A stretch of 64,000 nt of DNA from Epiperipatus broadwayi (GCA_028023455.1 JAQFVV010000454.1:496001-560000); one strand, 5' to 3'; positions 1 to 10,702 are shown, counted from the first letter of the stretch. The notes: a model not told the origin generated them from the letters alone. Numbers and translations: made by a program.

Positions 1-1530
1 ATTTTCCCGAGGCATAATAAAAGGCGAGAAAACAAACTACTCTACGTAGTCATTTATTAATAAAATTTTAAAATAATGACTAACTTCTTTATAGTCTGTA
101 AAAAGTTAAATATGATAAAACTGACAACCATTATTTATAATCACAATTAATAACTCCCCCCCCCCCATGAATGCGATTTTTATTTAAATCTTCATTCGCA
201 CTCAAAAAATCCCGCCATCTTACAAATAAGCGCAAACATGTTTTTTAAAAGTGAATAGAATTATATCATAGTCTAGGATTTGAAATTAAAGCTTGACTTT
301 TGTTTTAAAATCACACTAGCTTGAAAAAGAAATCAGTTGTGAAAAAAATCGGTTAATTAATATTCTCTTTAAATGATGTTCCAGACGCAAGATATAATTA
401 AACCTCTTTTATCATTCAGTAAAAGTATAACGTTATGAAATTGGTTATTTGCACTTTTGGAAAAATCTAATGTATATTTTTTAAATGTTATCATATATAG
501 CTGTTGTCTTTATAAGTTACGGATTTAGTAACCAATGATGATATTGTAATTAAATAAGTTGAAAAATTAATTTATTTTTATGAAAGTAATATTTATTTGA
601 AATAAAGTTATCTCCCTCAGATAGGTAAAAATATTAAGTCAAAAATAAACTGATTTATTATTAAATATATAAAACATAGCAAACTTTATTAATGTTCTAA
701 AGAACTTAGTAGTCTGTTATATTTACAACTGTTTAAAATAGTGAATCTTTCTATGAATTTCGGAAAATATAGTAAGGTATAATAATTGTTTTGAATTGAT
801 CATGATATGAATAAGTACGGAAATGTTAGAATTCCAAAGAAAAAGTAAGATCATAAGTTAACAGTTGTCAATAAAGATTTTAACAGTAATTAAAAATTCT
901 AAATATTGTTCTTGCTTAAATTGGCTATTGGAAATACATTAGATACAAAACGGTTTGCTGTGTTCTGAAAAAATTCCAATATATATAAGAGAAAAGGCAA
1001 TACTGGTGCTAGGCTGGTCTTTGCCTGCTTGCAAAGTTGCAATTAGAGCCCCCCCCCCCAAACAAATTAACTTAGTTTAATTTTTTTGTCATAATCATAT
1101 GGAGAAAATTTTATAAGAAAAATCTGAGTAAAGGTATTTGCATTGTGCCACTTTTTATTTTTTAAATTGTGACTATTGAAGTGATTTGTTATTCATTACA
1201 ACATATAGAGAATCTGTCACATGAAACATAGAACTCAATTTAAAAATATACCTCATCTGAACATTTATCACCAACTAAAAGAGTCAAACAGTTTCTCACT
1301 TGTCCAAATTAGTTCAATGGATGCTGAGTTATAAACATTTTAGTGTGAATCATCTGAATGAATGGTTATACTGTTTTATAGCCTGCAAAAGAACAAAAAA
1401 TCAAATTACACTCTTTTTTTGACCATGATCAACCAATGAGATGATGTAAAGGTTATAGAAATCAAATTAAATTATAGGTATATATTTATTATATAGGTAC
1501 TTATTAGAACTTTCTGGATTTTATATTTAC
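1..1530. other. AT-rich intergenic DNA, no gene seen
   Basis: No convincing coding region, RNA gene or recognised repeat was found. The stretch is stop-rich in all frames and contains two isolated cytosine tracts (about 157-168 and 1049-1058) in otherwise AT-rich DNA. Confidence 0.6.
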
Positions 1531-1599
1531 AAAAGTATTAATAATATTTTTCATATTTGCTTGAGAACAAATATATTTGTTCACAAGTATGTTTTAATT
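1531..1599 (-). pseudogene. hAT transposase C-terminal tail, cut off by a SINE
   Basis: Read on the minus strand this resumes the hAT fossil that ends at 1702 on the other side of the SINE. The frame gives KTYL, a stop, then TNI, which fits the family motif that follows the KLIK signature of the hAT dimerisation domain. The join is at the 11-bp target duplication (1589-1599 and 1702-1712). Beyond about 1530 the similarity fades. Confidence 0.5.
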
Positions 1600-1602
1600 T
1601 TT

Positions 1603-1699
1603 GTCAAGCGTTGGTGGCCTAGTGGTTAGCATAGCTGCCTTCCAAGCAGCTGACCTGGATTCACTTCCTGATCAATACATTTGACACATGAAAAAAAAA
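1603..1699 (+). mobile_element. Short tRNA-derived SINE, copy 1
   Basis: A tRNA-like head carries an A box (TGGCCTAGTGG) and a degenerate B box. It is followed by the family trailer (GACACATG) and a nine-A tail. An 11-bp target duplication (ATGTTTTAATT) lies at 1589-1599 and 1702-1712, so this is a retroposed copy and not a tRNA gene. It sits inside the hAT transposase fossil and splits the KLIKT/YL motif. Confidence 0.88.
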
Positions 1700-2375
1700 G
1701 GATGTTTTAATTAATTTAAGTTTTGAGAATGATATTTCACCATTTGCTACTCTCACTGTCATCCTTAATAATATTTTTAAAGTAATTTCTAAATTTGGAA
1801 ATGGCAAATTATTCATTATACTAACATTTACAATATCTAGAGAATTTACTATATTTTTTTGGATTAAATATATTTTGATATTCTCGTATTCCATCTAATA
1901 GTTCTACTGCATTGATATTTTTCTTTGACCATCTTTTAATAAGAATTCTATTTTATCACATTTTTTTGTAAATTCCTGATTATTTATATCAAATAGTTTA
2001 TATAAAAACTAAAATTATTAATATGTAATTTAAATTCGTTAAAACTTTCATTTAATGATGTTTAGGCAGTGTCCAGAAATGTATAAAACATATTTACTCA
2101 GACTTTTTTTCTGGTGTTTATGGGGTATCGTAATAATGTTAATGCATTTTCTTGCACTGTTGTACTTGTACAGAAGTTTTAAATTCCATTTCTCCATCTA
2201 CTTCATCACTTATTTGTTTTGTCATTGCAACAATTTTTTTAATAATTTACTTCTGATCAATATACTAGTATATGATTTTAAATTTTCAATTGCTTTTAAA
2301 ATTAATGTTATATTCATATTTTTATCCCAAAGGCCTTTACTCACTGGATTAATTTATGTCAAATTATTAGAAAAC
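1700..2375 (-). pseudogene. ZMYM1-type hAT transposase fossil, C-terminal third
   Basis: Minus-strand reading restores the hAT dimerisation region. The best stretch is 1702-1894, with FPNLEITLKILL, then VANGEISFSKLKLIK, matching the family pattern FPN..IALKILL...VASAERSFSKLKLIK. Upstream (2050-2370), broken frames carry NPVSKGLWDKNMNI, equivalent to the N-x-VSK-x-LQ motif of ZMYM1-like transposases, and a segment like the family's predicted helix before the dimerisation domain. Many stops and shifts show that it is dead. It is one gene with the pieces at 2946-3868 and 5691-6270. Confidence 0.8.
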
Positions 2376-2945
2376 AAATTGTTATAGTTCTCCTTTCCCT
2401 CAAAAGTGGACTTTTCCAGATTCCTTCTTATCTGATTGGATGGAGTATTGTTTTCTGCTGACCAATAGGCTGATGTACAGCTAAACACATAGTCAATGAT
2501 TAGTACAGTCCAATAAACAATGATGATTGCTGAATCCTAATACTCCAGTGAAGTCAGGGATATGGCTATAAAGGGTCAGTCTTTTGGAAGAGAGGGTAGA
2601 GAATGTCTGTCTAACTTACAAAGATGGTACGCATTCTCCAGGAGAAGCCCTGCTAACCTAAACAGCAGTAAGTATTCCTACAATACCAATACACTATTTG
2701 TCCACATAGCTAGGCAAGTCCACATAAAGACTGGATGCTGCTAAAACTATTGCTGACTTGAGGCAAGGTGTCTGGCAGAGCTGGAAGAGTCGTTTCCCTA
2801 CCCATGAGGCAAGCTATCAGGTGTAGCTGGAAGCGGTAGATTGTTAAGACTCAGATCTAAGAGTCCACAGCATATGTAAATATAATAAATATTATATTTA
2901 ATTATAATACTGGTGCTAATTTTATTTTCTGTAGGTTGGGTCTGA
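2376..2945. mobile_element. Unidentified insert in the hAT fossil (possible solo LTR)
   Basis: About 570 bp that does not fit the hAT reading frame separates the transposase text IWNSD (minus strand, near 2950) from NPVSK (near 2350). In intact family members these motifs are only a few residues apart, so the DNA between is an insertion. It is richer in G+C than its surroundings, with a TATA-like box (CTATAAAGGG, 2565-2574) and a poly(A)-signal-like AATAAA near 2883. An LTR or SINE-like promoter is possible. No clear target duplication or terminal TG..CA was seen. Confidence 0.4.
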
Positions 2946-3868
2946 ATTCCAGATCAAACACAATACAAATAAATTTTTAATTTTTGTATATAATGTATGA
3001 GCTTCATGTTCAATTTCTTTATTGAATTTGTCACTATTTAAAATTTCAAAAGCGTATCATATATTTCTTCTACATTAAAAAAATCATAGTGGACAAATTG
3101 CTTTAATTTCGCATTCCTATCAGGTTTCTGATAGTTGTTTTAGTGTTATATTTGAAATGAATTGTAACAGAATTTCCCAACATTGCATTGCAAATGAAAA
3201 GAAATTATATAATGCTTGAATTGTTTCAAAGAAGCTAACTGTATCTACATTAACTTTTGCTGCATTGTTTATCATTAAATTAAGTGTCTGTGCAGCACAA
3301 GGTACCAAAAAGCTTAGGGATTTTTTGTTAGAATTAAATTTTGGAGTCCATTTTTCTTATGCCCATGTTTGCTCCATTTTTATATGCTTGGCCCACATGT
3401 CACCAATAGAATTGTTTCACTTTTCCAGTTATAATTTCAAAACAAATGAGGGCCAGTTGAATGACCAGTTTTTATAAAATCTAAGAAGTGTTCGCTCATA
3501 TTGGCTGTTCCATTTATGAAGAAACAAATCTTACAATTAAAGCCATTTGTTTTGTGAATGCAGCCTAATATTATAGCATAATATTGAAATTCTTGAAATG
3601 ATTTTTAAATTTGATACCTTATTTCATTGCCCAACATATCAATTCATTTTGAATGTCTTTACTTAAATAAAACAAACTTTTTGTTTTCCATAAGAGCTCT
3701 TTCAACATGGGTTTCCAATATAGGATCAAATTTGGCAAGTAATTCTACTAGTTTTAAGAAGTTTCCATTATTCCTGTAATATAATTACTCTGATTATCCT
3801 CAGAATACTACATTTTTCTCACCAAGAAATTTTATTATTTTAATTAATCTTTCCAAACCATTCGACCA
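2946..3868 (-). pseudogene. ZMYM1-type hAT transposase fossil, central part
   Basis: Minus-strand frames spell the catalytic-core landmarks of ZMYM1-like hAT transposases in the right order: ERLIKIIKFLGEKN (from about 3860), NGNFLKLVELLAKFDP, an HVER segment, then SEHFLDFI, then VPCAAQTLNLMINNAAKV (3120-3308), then FFETIQALYNFF, and an ETRWE-like motif after 3120. The usual H of the PC-x-H-x-LNL motif is Q here. Numerous stops and frame changes make it non-functional. The foldback element at 3869-5680 separates it from its N-terminal part. Confidence 0.82.
3859..3868. repeat. 10-bp target-site duplication, left
   Basis: CATTCGACCA is repeated exactly at 5681-5690, flanking the foldback element. 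Removing the element and one copy restores the hAT reading frame across W-S-N-G-L-E-R-L on the minus strand. That identifies both the duplication and the insertion boundaries. Confidence 0.8.
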
Positions 3869-5680
3869 ATTAGATGTGATATGTTGAACTATTTCCATCA
3901 TCTATGAGTGAATGTTGAATGTATAGAAAAATTTAAACTTTATTTAAACTTTCCAATACAAACAACTGTATCTCTTTATATTCCCTTTGTAACTTTTTAA
4001 TCTCAACTTCATCTTTAGTATTATCTGATATATTTTCATATACTAACTGTAGCTGTCTGAAGGTTTATGATGATGGTATAATATTAGATGTGATATGTTG
4101 GATTATTTCCATCATCTATGAGTGAATGTTGAATGTATAGAAAATTTTAAACTTTATTTAAACTTTCCAAATACAAATAAATTGTTACTAATAACACACA
4201 AATAGACATGGTCAGGTTAGTAATTACTTACCGTATCTCTTTATATTCCCTTTGTAACTTTTTAATCTCAACTTCATCTTTAGTATTATCTGATATATTT
4301 TCATATACTAACTGTAGCTGTCTGAAGGTTTATGATGATGGTATAATATTAGATGTGATATGTTGGATTATTTCCATCATCTATGAGTGAATGTTGAATG
4401 TATAGAAAATTTTAAACTTTATTTAAACTTTCCAAATACAAATAAATTGTTACTAATAACACACAAATAGACATGGTCAGGTTAGTAATTACTTACCGTA
4501 TCTCTTTATATTCCCTTTGTAACTTTTTAATCTCAACTTCATCTTTAGTATTATCTGATATATTTTCATATACTAACTGTAGCTGTCTGAAGGTTTATGA
4601 TGATGGTATAATATTAGATGTGATATGTTGGATTATTTCCATCATCTATGAGTGAATGTTGAATGTATAGAAAATTTTAAACTTTATTTAAACTTTCCAA
4701 ATACAAATAAATTGTTACTAATAACACACAAATAGACATGGTCAGGTTAGTAATTACTTACCGTATCTCTTTATATTCCCTTTGTAACTTTTTAATCTCA
4801 ACTTCATCTTTAGTATTATCTGATATATTTTCATATACTAACTGTAGCTGTCTGAAGGTTTATGATGATGGTATAATATTAGATGTGATATGTTGGATTA
4901 TTTCCATCATCTATGAGTGAATGTTGAATGTATAGAAAATTTTAAACTTTATTTAAACTTTCCAAATACAAATAAATTGTTACTAATAACACACAAATAA
5001 ACATGGTCAGGTTAGTAATTACTTACCGTATCTCTTTATATTCCCTTTGTAACTTTTTAATCTCAACTTCATCTTTAGTATTATCTGATATATTTTCATA
5101 TACTAACTGTAGCTGTCTGAAGGTTTATGATGATGGTATAATATTAGATGTGATATGTTGGATTATTTCCATCATCTATGAGTGAATGTTGAATGTATAG
5201 AAAATTTTAAACTTTATTTAAACTTTCCAAATACAAATAAATTGTTACTAATAACACACAAATAGACATGGTCAGGTTAGTAATTACTTACCGTATCTCT
5301 TTATATTCCCTTTGTAACTTTTTAATCTCAACTTCATCTTTAGTATTATCTGATATATTTTCATATACTAACTGTAGCTGTCTGAAGGTTTATGATGATG
5401 GTATAATATTAGATGTGATATGTTGGATTATTTCCATCATCTATGAGTGAATGTCTAATGTATAGAAAATTTTAAACTTTATTTAAACTTTCCAAATACA
5501 AACAACTGTTAGCAATAACACACAAATAGACAACACGGGTTTTGTACAGTTTTTTGTATTTGGAAAGTTTATATAAAGTTTAAAATTTTTTATACATTCA
5601 ACATTCACTCATAGATGATGAAAATAGTCCAAAATATCACATCGAATAGTACACCATCATCACAAACCTCCAGACAAATA
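3869..5680. mobile_element. Foldback element with internal tandem array
   Basis: An insertion of about 1.8 kb inside the hAT fossil, flanked by a 10-bp target duplication. The left part starts with the family end sequence (GATGTGATATGTTG...CCATCATCTATGAGTG), the middle is a 265-bp tandem array, and the right part (5543-5680) is the left end inverted. Long inverted ends containing tandem repeats plus a 9-10 bp target duplication are the layout of Drosophila FB elements and of Mutator-like foldback transposons. No transposase is encoded, so it must have moved in trans. Relatives lie at 11718-12107 and 13905-14080. Confidence 0.72.
3972..5525. repeat. 265-bp tandem repeat array, about 5.8 copies
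   Basis: The spacing is exactly 265 bp: the ATGGTCAGG marker recurs at 4208, 4473, 4738, 5003 and 5268. Copies are nearly identical; one visible difference is AATAAACATGG instead of AATAGACATGG just before 5003. Each unit contains the foldback-element end plus about 120 bp of other sequence. Every unit holds the same 60-codon open frame, which I regard as a by-product of the repeat and not a gene. The first unit is partial. Confidence 0.93.
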
Positions 5681-5690
5681 CATTCGACCA

Positions 5691-6270
5691 TTGATTCTTT
5701 TCCATATCATACATAATTCATGTTTGATGATTGTGTTTTTGTTCTGTAAATTTTTTTCTAATTCTTTTCATTTCAAAAATTTATTCATATAAACTAAACT
5801 ATGTAATGTTTTAAATAAACTTCCCCAATCTTTATGACCTTCTATGAGTCTATTAGATTCAACATGTGCAAAAGCTTAGAACAAAAGCAGAAAATGGAAT
5901 TAAAAGATTTTAAGTAAATGAACATGTTCTTGTTACAGTTTTCCATTTTTCTTTGGTAGTATGCATTGCTAAATTTATGTTCCTTGGATAGAATAATTTT
6001 TTGATTTGAGGATGTATTTAATCTAATAGTAGCCATAATCTGACATCAATTTTTGGCCATTTTTCAATGGCTTCTATGTCATCAAAGTTTATCAAAACTG
6101 ACAATTGATTTCTTTGGTCAATTTGAGGCTCTTTTTCAGATAAATTTTGTGTTTGATGTTTTTGATTATTAGTTATAACTTTCATAGATAAAGATGCAAC
6201 ATTCCTATTGATCCCTAATGTATGGCTTTGATCAGTGTCAAAATAAGTTTTTATTTTTTTGATAATATTA
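5691..6270 (-). pseudogene. ZMYM1-type hAT transposase fossil, N-terminal part
   Basis: The minus strand carries the TTF-type zinc-finger region typical of ZMYM1-like hAT proteins. An EKWPKID segment (about 6060) corresponds to the family's D-P-x-x-W-P motif. Then HKFSNAYYQRKMENCNK and SIFCFCSKLL (5842-5990) match the family's K-F-x-x-x-YKR and VYCFCCKLF motifs. The piece ends at 5691 in EKNQWSN, continuous with GLERL at 3868 once the foldback element is removed. Frame breaks at several points show decay. The true N-terminus probably lies just above 6260. Confidence 0.78.
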
Positions 6271-7055
6271 TGAGCCCCCCCCCCCCAGTATGTTTTCTAA
6301 TGAGGGCTTCTTTTGCAGCTTAACATTTGTGATTTCTCAACCAGTTACTTTTTTTTTTTTTATGTTTTATAATTAGAGCTAAAAATTATTTAAGTTTTAT
6401 TAAAATTTATTATTTTTTTAATAAACATTTTATTATGAAAACTTTCTAAATAATGATCTTAATATATTAAAATTATATCAGTTATGGAAACGGATAGCAC
6501 CAGCGGTTATTTGTAACTATAATTTAATCTCCAATTTTTGTTTAATGTGTAATAAAATATTTATAAGTTACCTTTTTCTATTTTAATTAATTGTTCTAAA
6601 ATATCAGCTTCTTAAAATTTTATCCTTCTTAATTAATGCACAGATCTGTATAATAGAATATAATTAATTATTTGCCCAGGCTCCACAAGAGTGCTCACTC
6701 TATAACAGCACAAACCTGTTGTCACTATAATAAAACCTACTCAGTTTTCTTATTCACTGAACCTATTAATGATATTTATATTGATATCTCTGAAACTGTT
6801 GTTAAGCATAGTTTAGTCTTTTATATTCATCTTTGCTTACTTATTGAGTAAAGTTTTCTGTAAAACCACAAGCAATGATTTCTACACTTACAGAAATCTA
6901 TATAAATAAAGCCTAGTCATCAATAAATCTTAATAATATTGTTTTATTTCACAACCAAATGTCACCCCCTTTTTAGTGACACCTGTCAAAAGTGCACAAC
7001 CACTTATGCCAGCTCTGAGAAGAAACATGATGTCTTTTGAACTGAGTCAACAATA
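6271..7055. other. AT-rich DNA, no gene seen
   Basis: There is a cytosine tract at about 6275-6286 and a poly(T) run near 6350. The rest is anonymous AT-rich DNA with no coding or repeat signature I can name. Confidence 0.5.
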
Positions 7056-7063
7056 GTATAGAT

Positions 7064-7794
7064 CAGGGGTGAGCAATTGTTTTGGATCATGGGCCCCTTT
7101 GTGAAAGTGGAGGTTAGCAGAGGGCTGCACCTTTTAAAACAATTGCATTCATTAATTAACTTTGCATTTCAGAAAAGGTAAAAAAATTGTACCATAAAAA
7201 TCAATAAATATAAATTAAATAAAATAAACTGCTTAATAAACTCACCAACCAAAAAAGACCTGTTGCATTTAGCAAGGTTATAGGCTACCATGAAACTTGC
7301 TTCTGTAACACTATTTTGAAGTGTTGATTGCTTTGCAAATAATGTTTGTTGCTTCTTCAGCCTTTGCATTTTTCCTTGGGAAGTTTGCAGCCAAATTCAC
7401 AATGTTTTGTTTCATGTTGTCATTCAGATTGTACTCCTTAAATACGACTATTGTTTCATGACACAACTCTTCCCTTTTCAAAAATTTTTTTTTTTTTTTA
7501 TTTTCAACACTCCCCCCTTTTTTTTTTTTTGTTTTACTAAAGTTGGAAATTTATATATTTACTGTTGCAAAGTCAAAATTGAAATTAACCAGATCAACCA
7601 GAAAAGCACTGTGCATTGTACCTACACTGCACATGGTTATTAACAGGGCCGTCCTAGTAGAAAATACAAGATGAATCTTCGGACACACATGGGAAGGTAA
7701 TCTCGGTTCAAGGCAGATTTTTCTGTTTTGGCAGGCTACAAAAAACTCTTATTGGGCCTCATGTGGCCCACAGGCCACTATTTGTCCACCCCTA
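7064..7794 (-). mobile_element. hAT element, internally deleted (731 bp)
   Basis: The termini are CAGGGGTGAGCAATTG and, inverted, CACTATTTGTCCACCCCTA, the classic CAGGGGTG...CACCCCTG hAT end. The flanks GTATAGAT (7056-7063) and GTATAAAT (7795-7802) form an 8-bp target duplication with one mismatch, as expected for hAT. Internal minus-strand text encodes the N-terminus of a GTF2IRD2/ZBED5-type transposase. The element is too short for a full transposase, so it is a deleted, non-autonomous copy. Confidence 0.85.
7169..7440 (-). pseudogene. hAT (GTF2IRD2/ZBED5-like) transposase N-terminal remnant
   Basis: Minus-strand frames read FKEYNL followed by MKQN (frames change near 7375), then MQRLKKQQTLF and TEASFMVAYNLAK, ending GEFIKQFIL. 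These match the family motifs FKEYNLKRH and TEAS-x-x-VA-x-x-IAK...GEFIK. Only about 80 residues survive out of a transposase normally near 600. It lies wholly inside the hAT ends at 7064-7794. Confidence 0.7.
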
Positions 7795-7892
7795 GTATAA
7801 ATGATTTTTTTAAAAAAAATGAATAAATATAGATCATCACAATGTTCTGATAATTAATTAATTCAAGTAACAAATGAAGACAGATTTAGTTT

Positions 7893-8062
7893 AAATTTTA
7901 AATTAAACAGAGAGACTGCAAACCTCTCACGCTTATTAGCCAATCAGGTGTTATTAATAGCGATGAAATTGTAAATATAAGACAGAGAATTTAACAAGAA
8001 GAGGGTGTCTACCCTCTTCTTTACTTGTCTTTAGCGCAAGAGGTTTGCAGTCTCTCTATTTA
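7893..8062 (+). mobile_element. MITE with GAGAGACTGCAAACCTCT ends, copy 1
   Basis: About 150 bp bounded by inverted ends AGAGAGACTGCAAACCTC (about 7908) and GAGGTTTGCAGTCTCTCT (ending about 8058). The centre is a short palindrome (AAGAAGAGGGTG...CCCTCTTCTT). A CAGAGAG start would fit a hAT-type MITE, but no clear 8-bp duplication was found. Confidence 0.65.
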
Positions 8063-8204
8063 ATTTCAAATACTGTTTGCACTTTATAAATAACATCCAA
8101 AAACTACTGCATAGTAAATAATAGGATTTCATGCTGTATGTTTGTAATTTAAACTCAGTGAATTAAATGTGAATATGTTTGAAGATTCATGCTTTCAAAT
8201 CTAA

Positions 8205-8373
8205 GTACTTTAGACTGGCTTGGATATATAGAAAGACAAGTAAAGAAGAGGGTGGGTGCCCTCTTCTTGTTAAATTCTCTGTCTTGTATATACGATTTGA
8301 TCGCTATTAATAACACCTGATTGGCTAATAAGCGTGAGAGGTTTGCAGTCTCTCTGTTTAATTTCAAACACTG
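8205..8373 (-). mobile_element. Same MITE, copy 2, inverted and lacking one end
   Basis: It matches copy 1 in reverse, from AGACAAGTAAAGAAGAGGG to GCAGTCTCTCTGTTTAATTTC. The end that would carry GCAAACCTCTTGCGC is missing at about 8226. The two copies face each other across about 145 bp, so the pair forms a large hairpin. The matching flank (TTTAATTTCAAA) also extends past the MITE ends, so host DNA was duplicated with it. Confidence 0.6.
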
Positions 8374-9261
8374 TTTCCACTTTATAAATTAAATATTATT
8401 TAAATTTCAAAGCAAATTTAGTGAAACACATGATTATGGAATTTTTTTAATAAAAAAAAAACTTGTGTAAACTACTGTTTTCTTTTTTTTTTAAAAAAAA
8501 AAAAAATAATAATAATATGATAAAACTCATGTCTGATGTTTCTGCAGAAAATGAAAAGTAAAATAGTTCTAACTTCAAAATTATCAGAAAAATACACTTT
8601 ATAATGAGATGCTTAGAAAATCATGTGACACAAGAACTCACAAATACCGAGATGAGCACAACAGTTCTATTTTATTAAATTGATATATTTTTTTAAAAAT
8701 CCTTTGAGAAATTATTTGAGACCTGTTAATTTTGGAGCCTGTTACCCTATCACTGGCACTGATCAAAAAATCAGAGATTTTCTGACACACAATTCTGAAA
8801 AAAAAAAATAGAATTAATCATCTGCAATGTCAAAGTTCAATTTGATGCGTTATAAAATCACAACTCTTATTAAATGAGATATATTATACTGAAGGTAGCA
8901 AATAGGGCCATATTAGATTGCAGAGATCTGAAGCCCAATGTCACATTAGAAAGTCTTTTTTAAAAAAAATAAACTATAAATTATTTTTTAAAATTTTAAT
9001 AGCAATTTCCCCCCTCCCCCCCATAAATCAAATAATGTTTTTTTCTTAGTTTTAAGAACTTCTTACTGCTCTTCAGAATAAATATTAACGATCTTACAAG
9101 CATTGAGAAGTTATGGTCCTGGCCTTACTTTTCATACATTGATACTTTAATGAAATAATTGTGGTGCATAATCATCTGAACTAATCAATTAAATTGCTAG
9201 ACATGTTTTTCATTAACAGAAATTTCTTTATTCTTTCCTTTGAAGAGATTTCTACTAGATT
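8374..9261. other. AT-rich DNA with homopolymer runs, no gene seen
   Basis: T and A runs lie at 8445-8515, and a broken C tract at 9008-9022. No coding or mobile signature was recognised. Confidence 0.5.
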
Positions 9262-9478
9262 TCTTTATGGAGATGATAATCTGCACCAACTGATGAGTGC
9301 TGGTTTAGTATGAACTACGTATATTGGTGATTATTTATATTTTCGACATGTGTGTGATCAAGTGTATCAGCGGTATGAGATAGCATGGATGTTTGAGGGT
9401 CATGTGAAAGTCTGAGTTCAAACCCCTATATATTACATATAGAGGTGCAGGTATGAAAAAGCCTGTACTGTAGAAATA
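9262..9478 (+). repeat. Family C repeat (tRNA-like, SINE-like), copy 1
   Basis: The family order is: a core with TAATCTG..CCAACTGATGA then GCTGGTTTAG; a link with CATGTGTGTGATCAAGTG; a tRNA-like half with B box GAGTTCAAACCCC; and a terminal GCAGGTATGAAAAAGCCTGT. Other copies lie at 20314-20860, 23975-24228 and 27590-27850. An internal polymerase III promoter is likely. Whether it is a SINE or the end of a larger element is unclear, because two copies face each other at 20.3 and 24.2 kb. Confidence 0.6.
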
Positions 9479-10454
9479 AAATTCATATTTTATAGCATCT
9501 TGTAAATGAAAATAATCTTCCCCATTTCTTCGCCAATAACTATAACAATCAATTGTACCTTTTCTAAACGATTTTCTTTATTTCTTACATGAAATTATAT
9601 ATTCATCAGAAGGTACTATATACATAAAATTTCATTTATATTTTCTGAATATGCTTTAGTATTATTAATTTTATTTGTAAAGAGATTAAAAAATATATTG
9701 CTGGACTTTTAAAATAATGATGGTGACAGTATATATTTTTTTTTAATTCAAAAATATATATTTCCCTAAATTAACAATAATAATCAATTTTTTAATCACT
9801 TTAATTCAGAGCCATCTATGTAAAAGTGATCAATTACCAATCTATAGTCATTTAAATGAGAACGATTGATCAATCGACATCAGATGGTAGTGATAACTAG
9901 ATACCCAGACTCATTTCTAACTACAGGTCTTCACCACTGATAAAACTGAATTATAGATATCCACACATTTAAAAATCTTTTTAAACAGTTTTTAAAATGG
10001 AATCTTGTTTATTATATATATATCTTACTGTGGTTTTAATATTTCTAAAAATTTTAAAACTTGTTTAATGATTTTTATTTACCAGGAGTCATCTTATCGA
10101 ATCACTTAAACACACCAAGATTTTTTATTTTTTTTATGTGTAGCAAATCTATTTTTGAGTTGTGCTAAAATGTTATATATGTTTATCAAAATCATTCAAA
10201 TGTATAAGTGTAGCATTTTTCATTATTAATTAATGAATTTCCAATTTTATGTTGAATTCAAGCCTATATTTATTGCTCTCTGAATAAAATTCTTGGTCTC
10301 ATGTCTGTTTTCTGTTAGTTTTTTTTTTTTTTTGTAAAAAAAGATTCAAATTAGTTATTTTTTCTCGCCTTTTGGATTTCATTTTCAATACCCACAACTT
10401 TAAAAAATCACATGATCACCATTTCTTATGCTTACTCATAATTGTTATTAAAAC
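9479..10454. other. AT-rich DNA, no gene seen
   Basis: Stop-rich and A/T-run-rich throughout. The end (10405-10454) matches the outer flank of the family A foldback repeat (CACATGATCACCATTTCTTA) and belongs with the next feature. Confidence 0.5.
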
Positions 10455-10702
10455 AGGCAAAACTCTCCATACAGTAGTGCCACTCAGTGCAAGCCAGAGT
10501 AATTAATGGATGCCAGAAGGCTTGTGCATAAAATCCCTATCTAGTGCCATCCTAACATCTGACGAAAACCACAAGATAGAAAATAGTCTGGAGATATTGG
10601 ATGAGTAGGCAATAGATAGAGATTTTATGCACAAGCCTTCTGGCATCCATTGATTACTCTGGCTTGCACTGAGTGGCACTACCGTTTGGAGAGTTTTGCT
10701 TG
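10405..10702. repeat. Family A foldback repeat, compact palindromic copy
   Basis: Two inverted arms of about 110 bp face each other. Arm 1 runs from CAGGCAAAACTCTCCATACA to CTATCTAGTGCC; arm 2 is its reverse, ending GGAGAGTTTTGCTTG. Between them is a short piece of the family body (GACGAAAACCACAAGATAG). The outer flank CACATGATCACCATTTCTTA is also part of the family. No coding capacity. Confidence 0.75.

Noticed and set aside
2055-2387. 110-codon plus-strand frame
   Set aside because: It is the antisense of the hAT transposase fossil and has low-complexity hydrophobic content.
4208-5450. Five identical 60-codon open frames in a row
   Set aside because: They are the same frame repeated by the 265-bp tandem array. 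No start context, domain or codon signal supports a protein, and sequence identity is as high outside the frame as inside.
3972-5525. CRISPR-like direct repeats
   Set aside because: The 265-bp units are contiguous with no unique spacers and lie inside a eukaryotic transposon.
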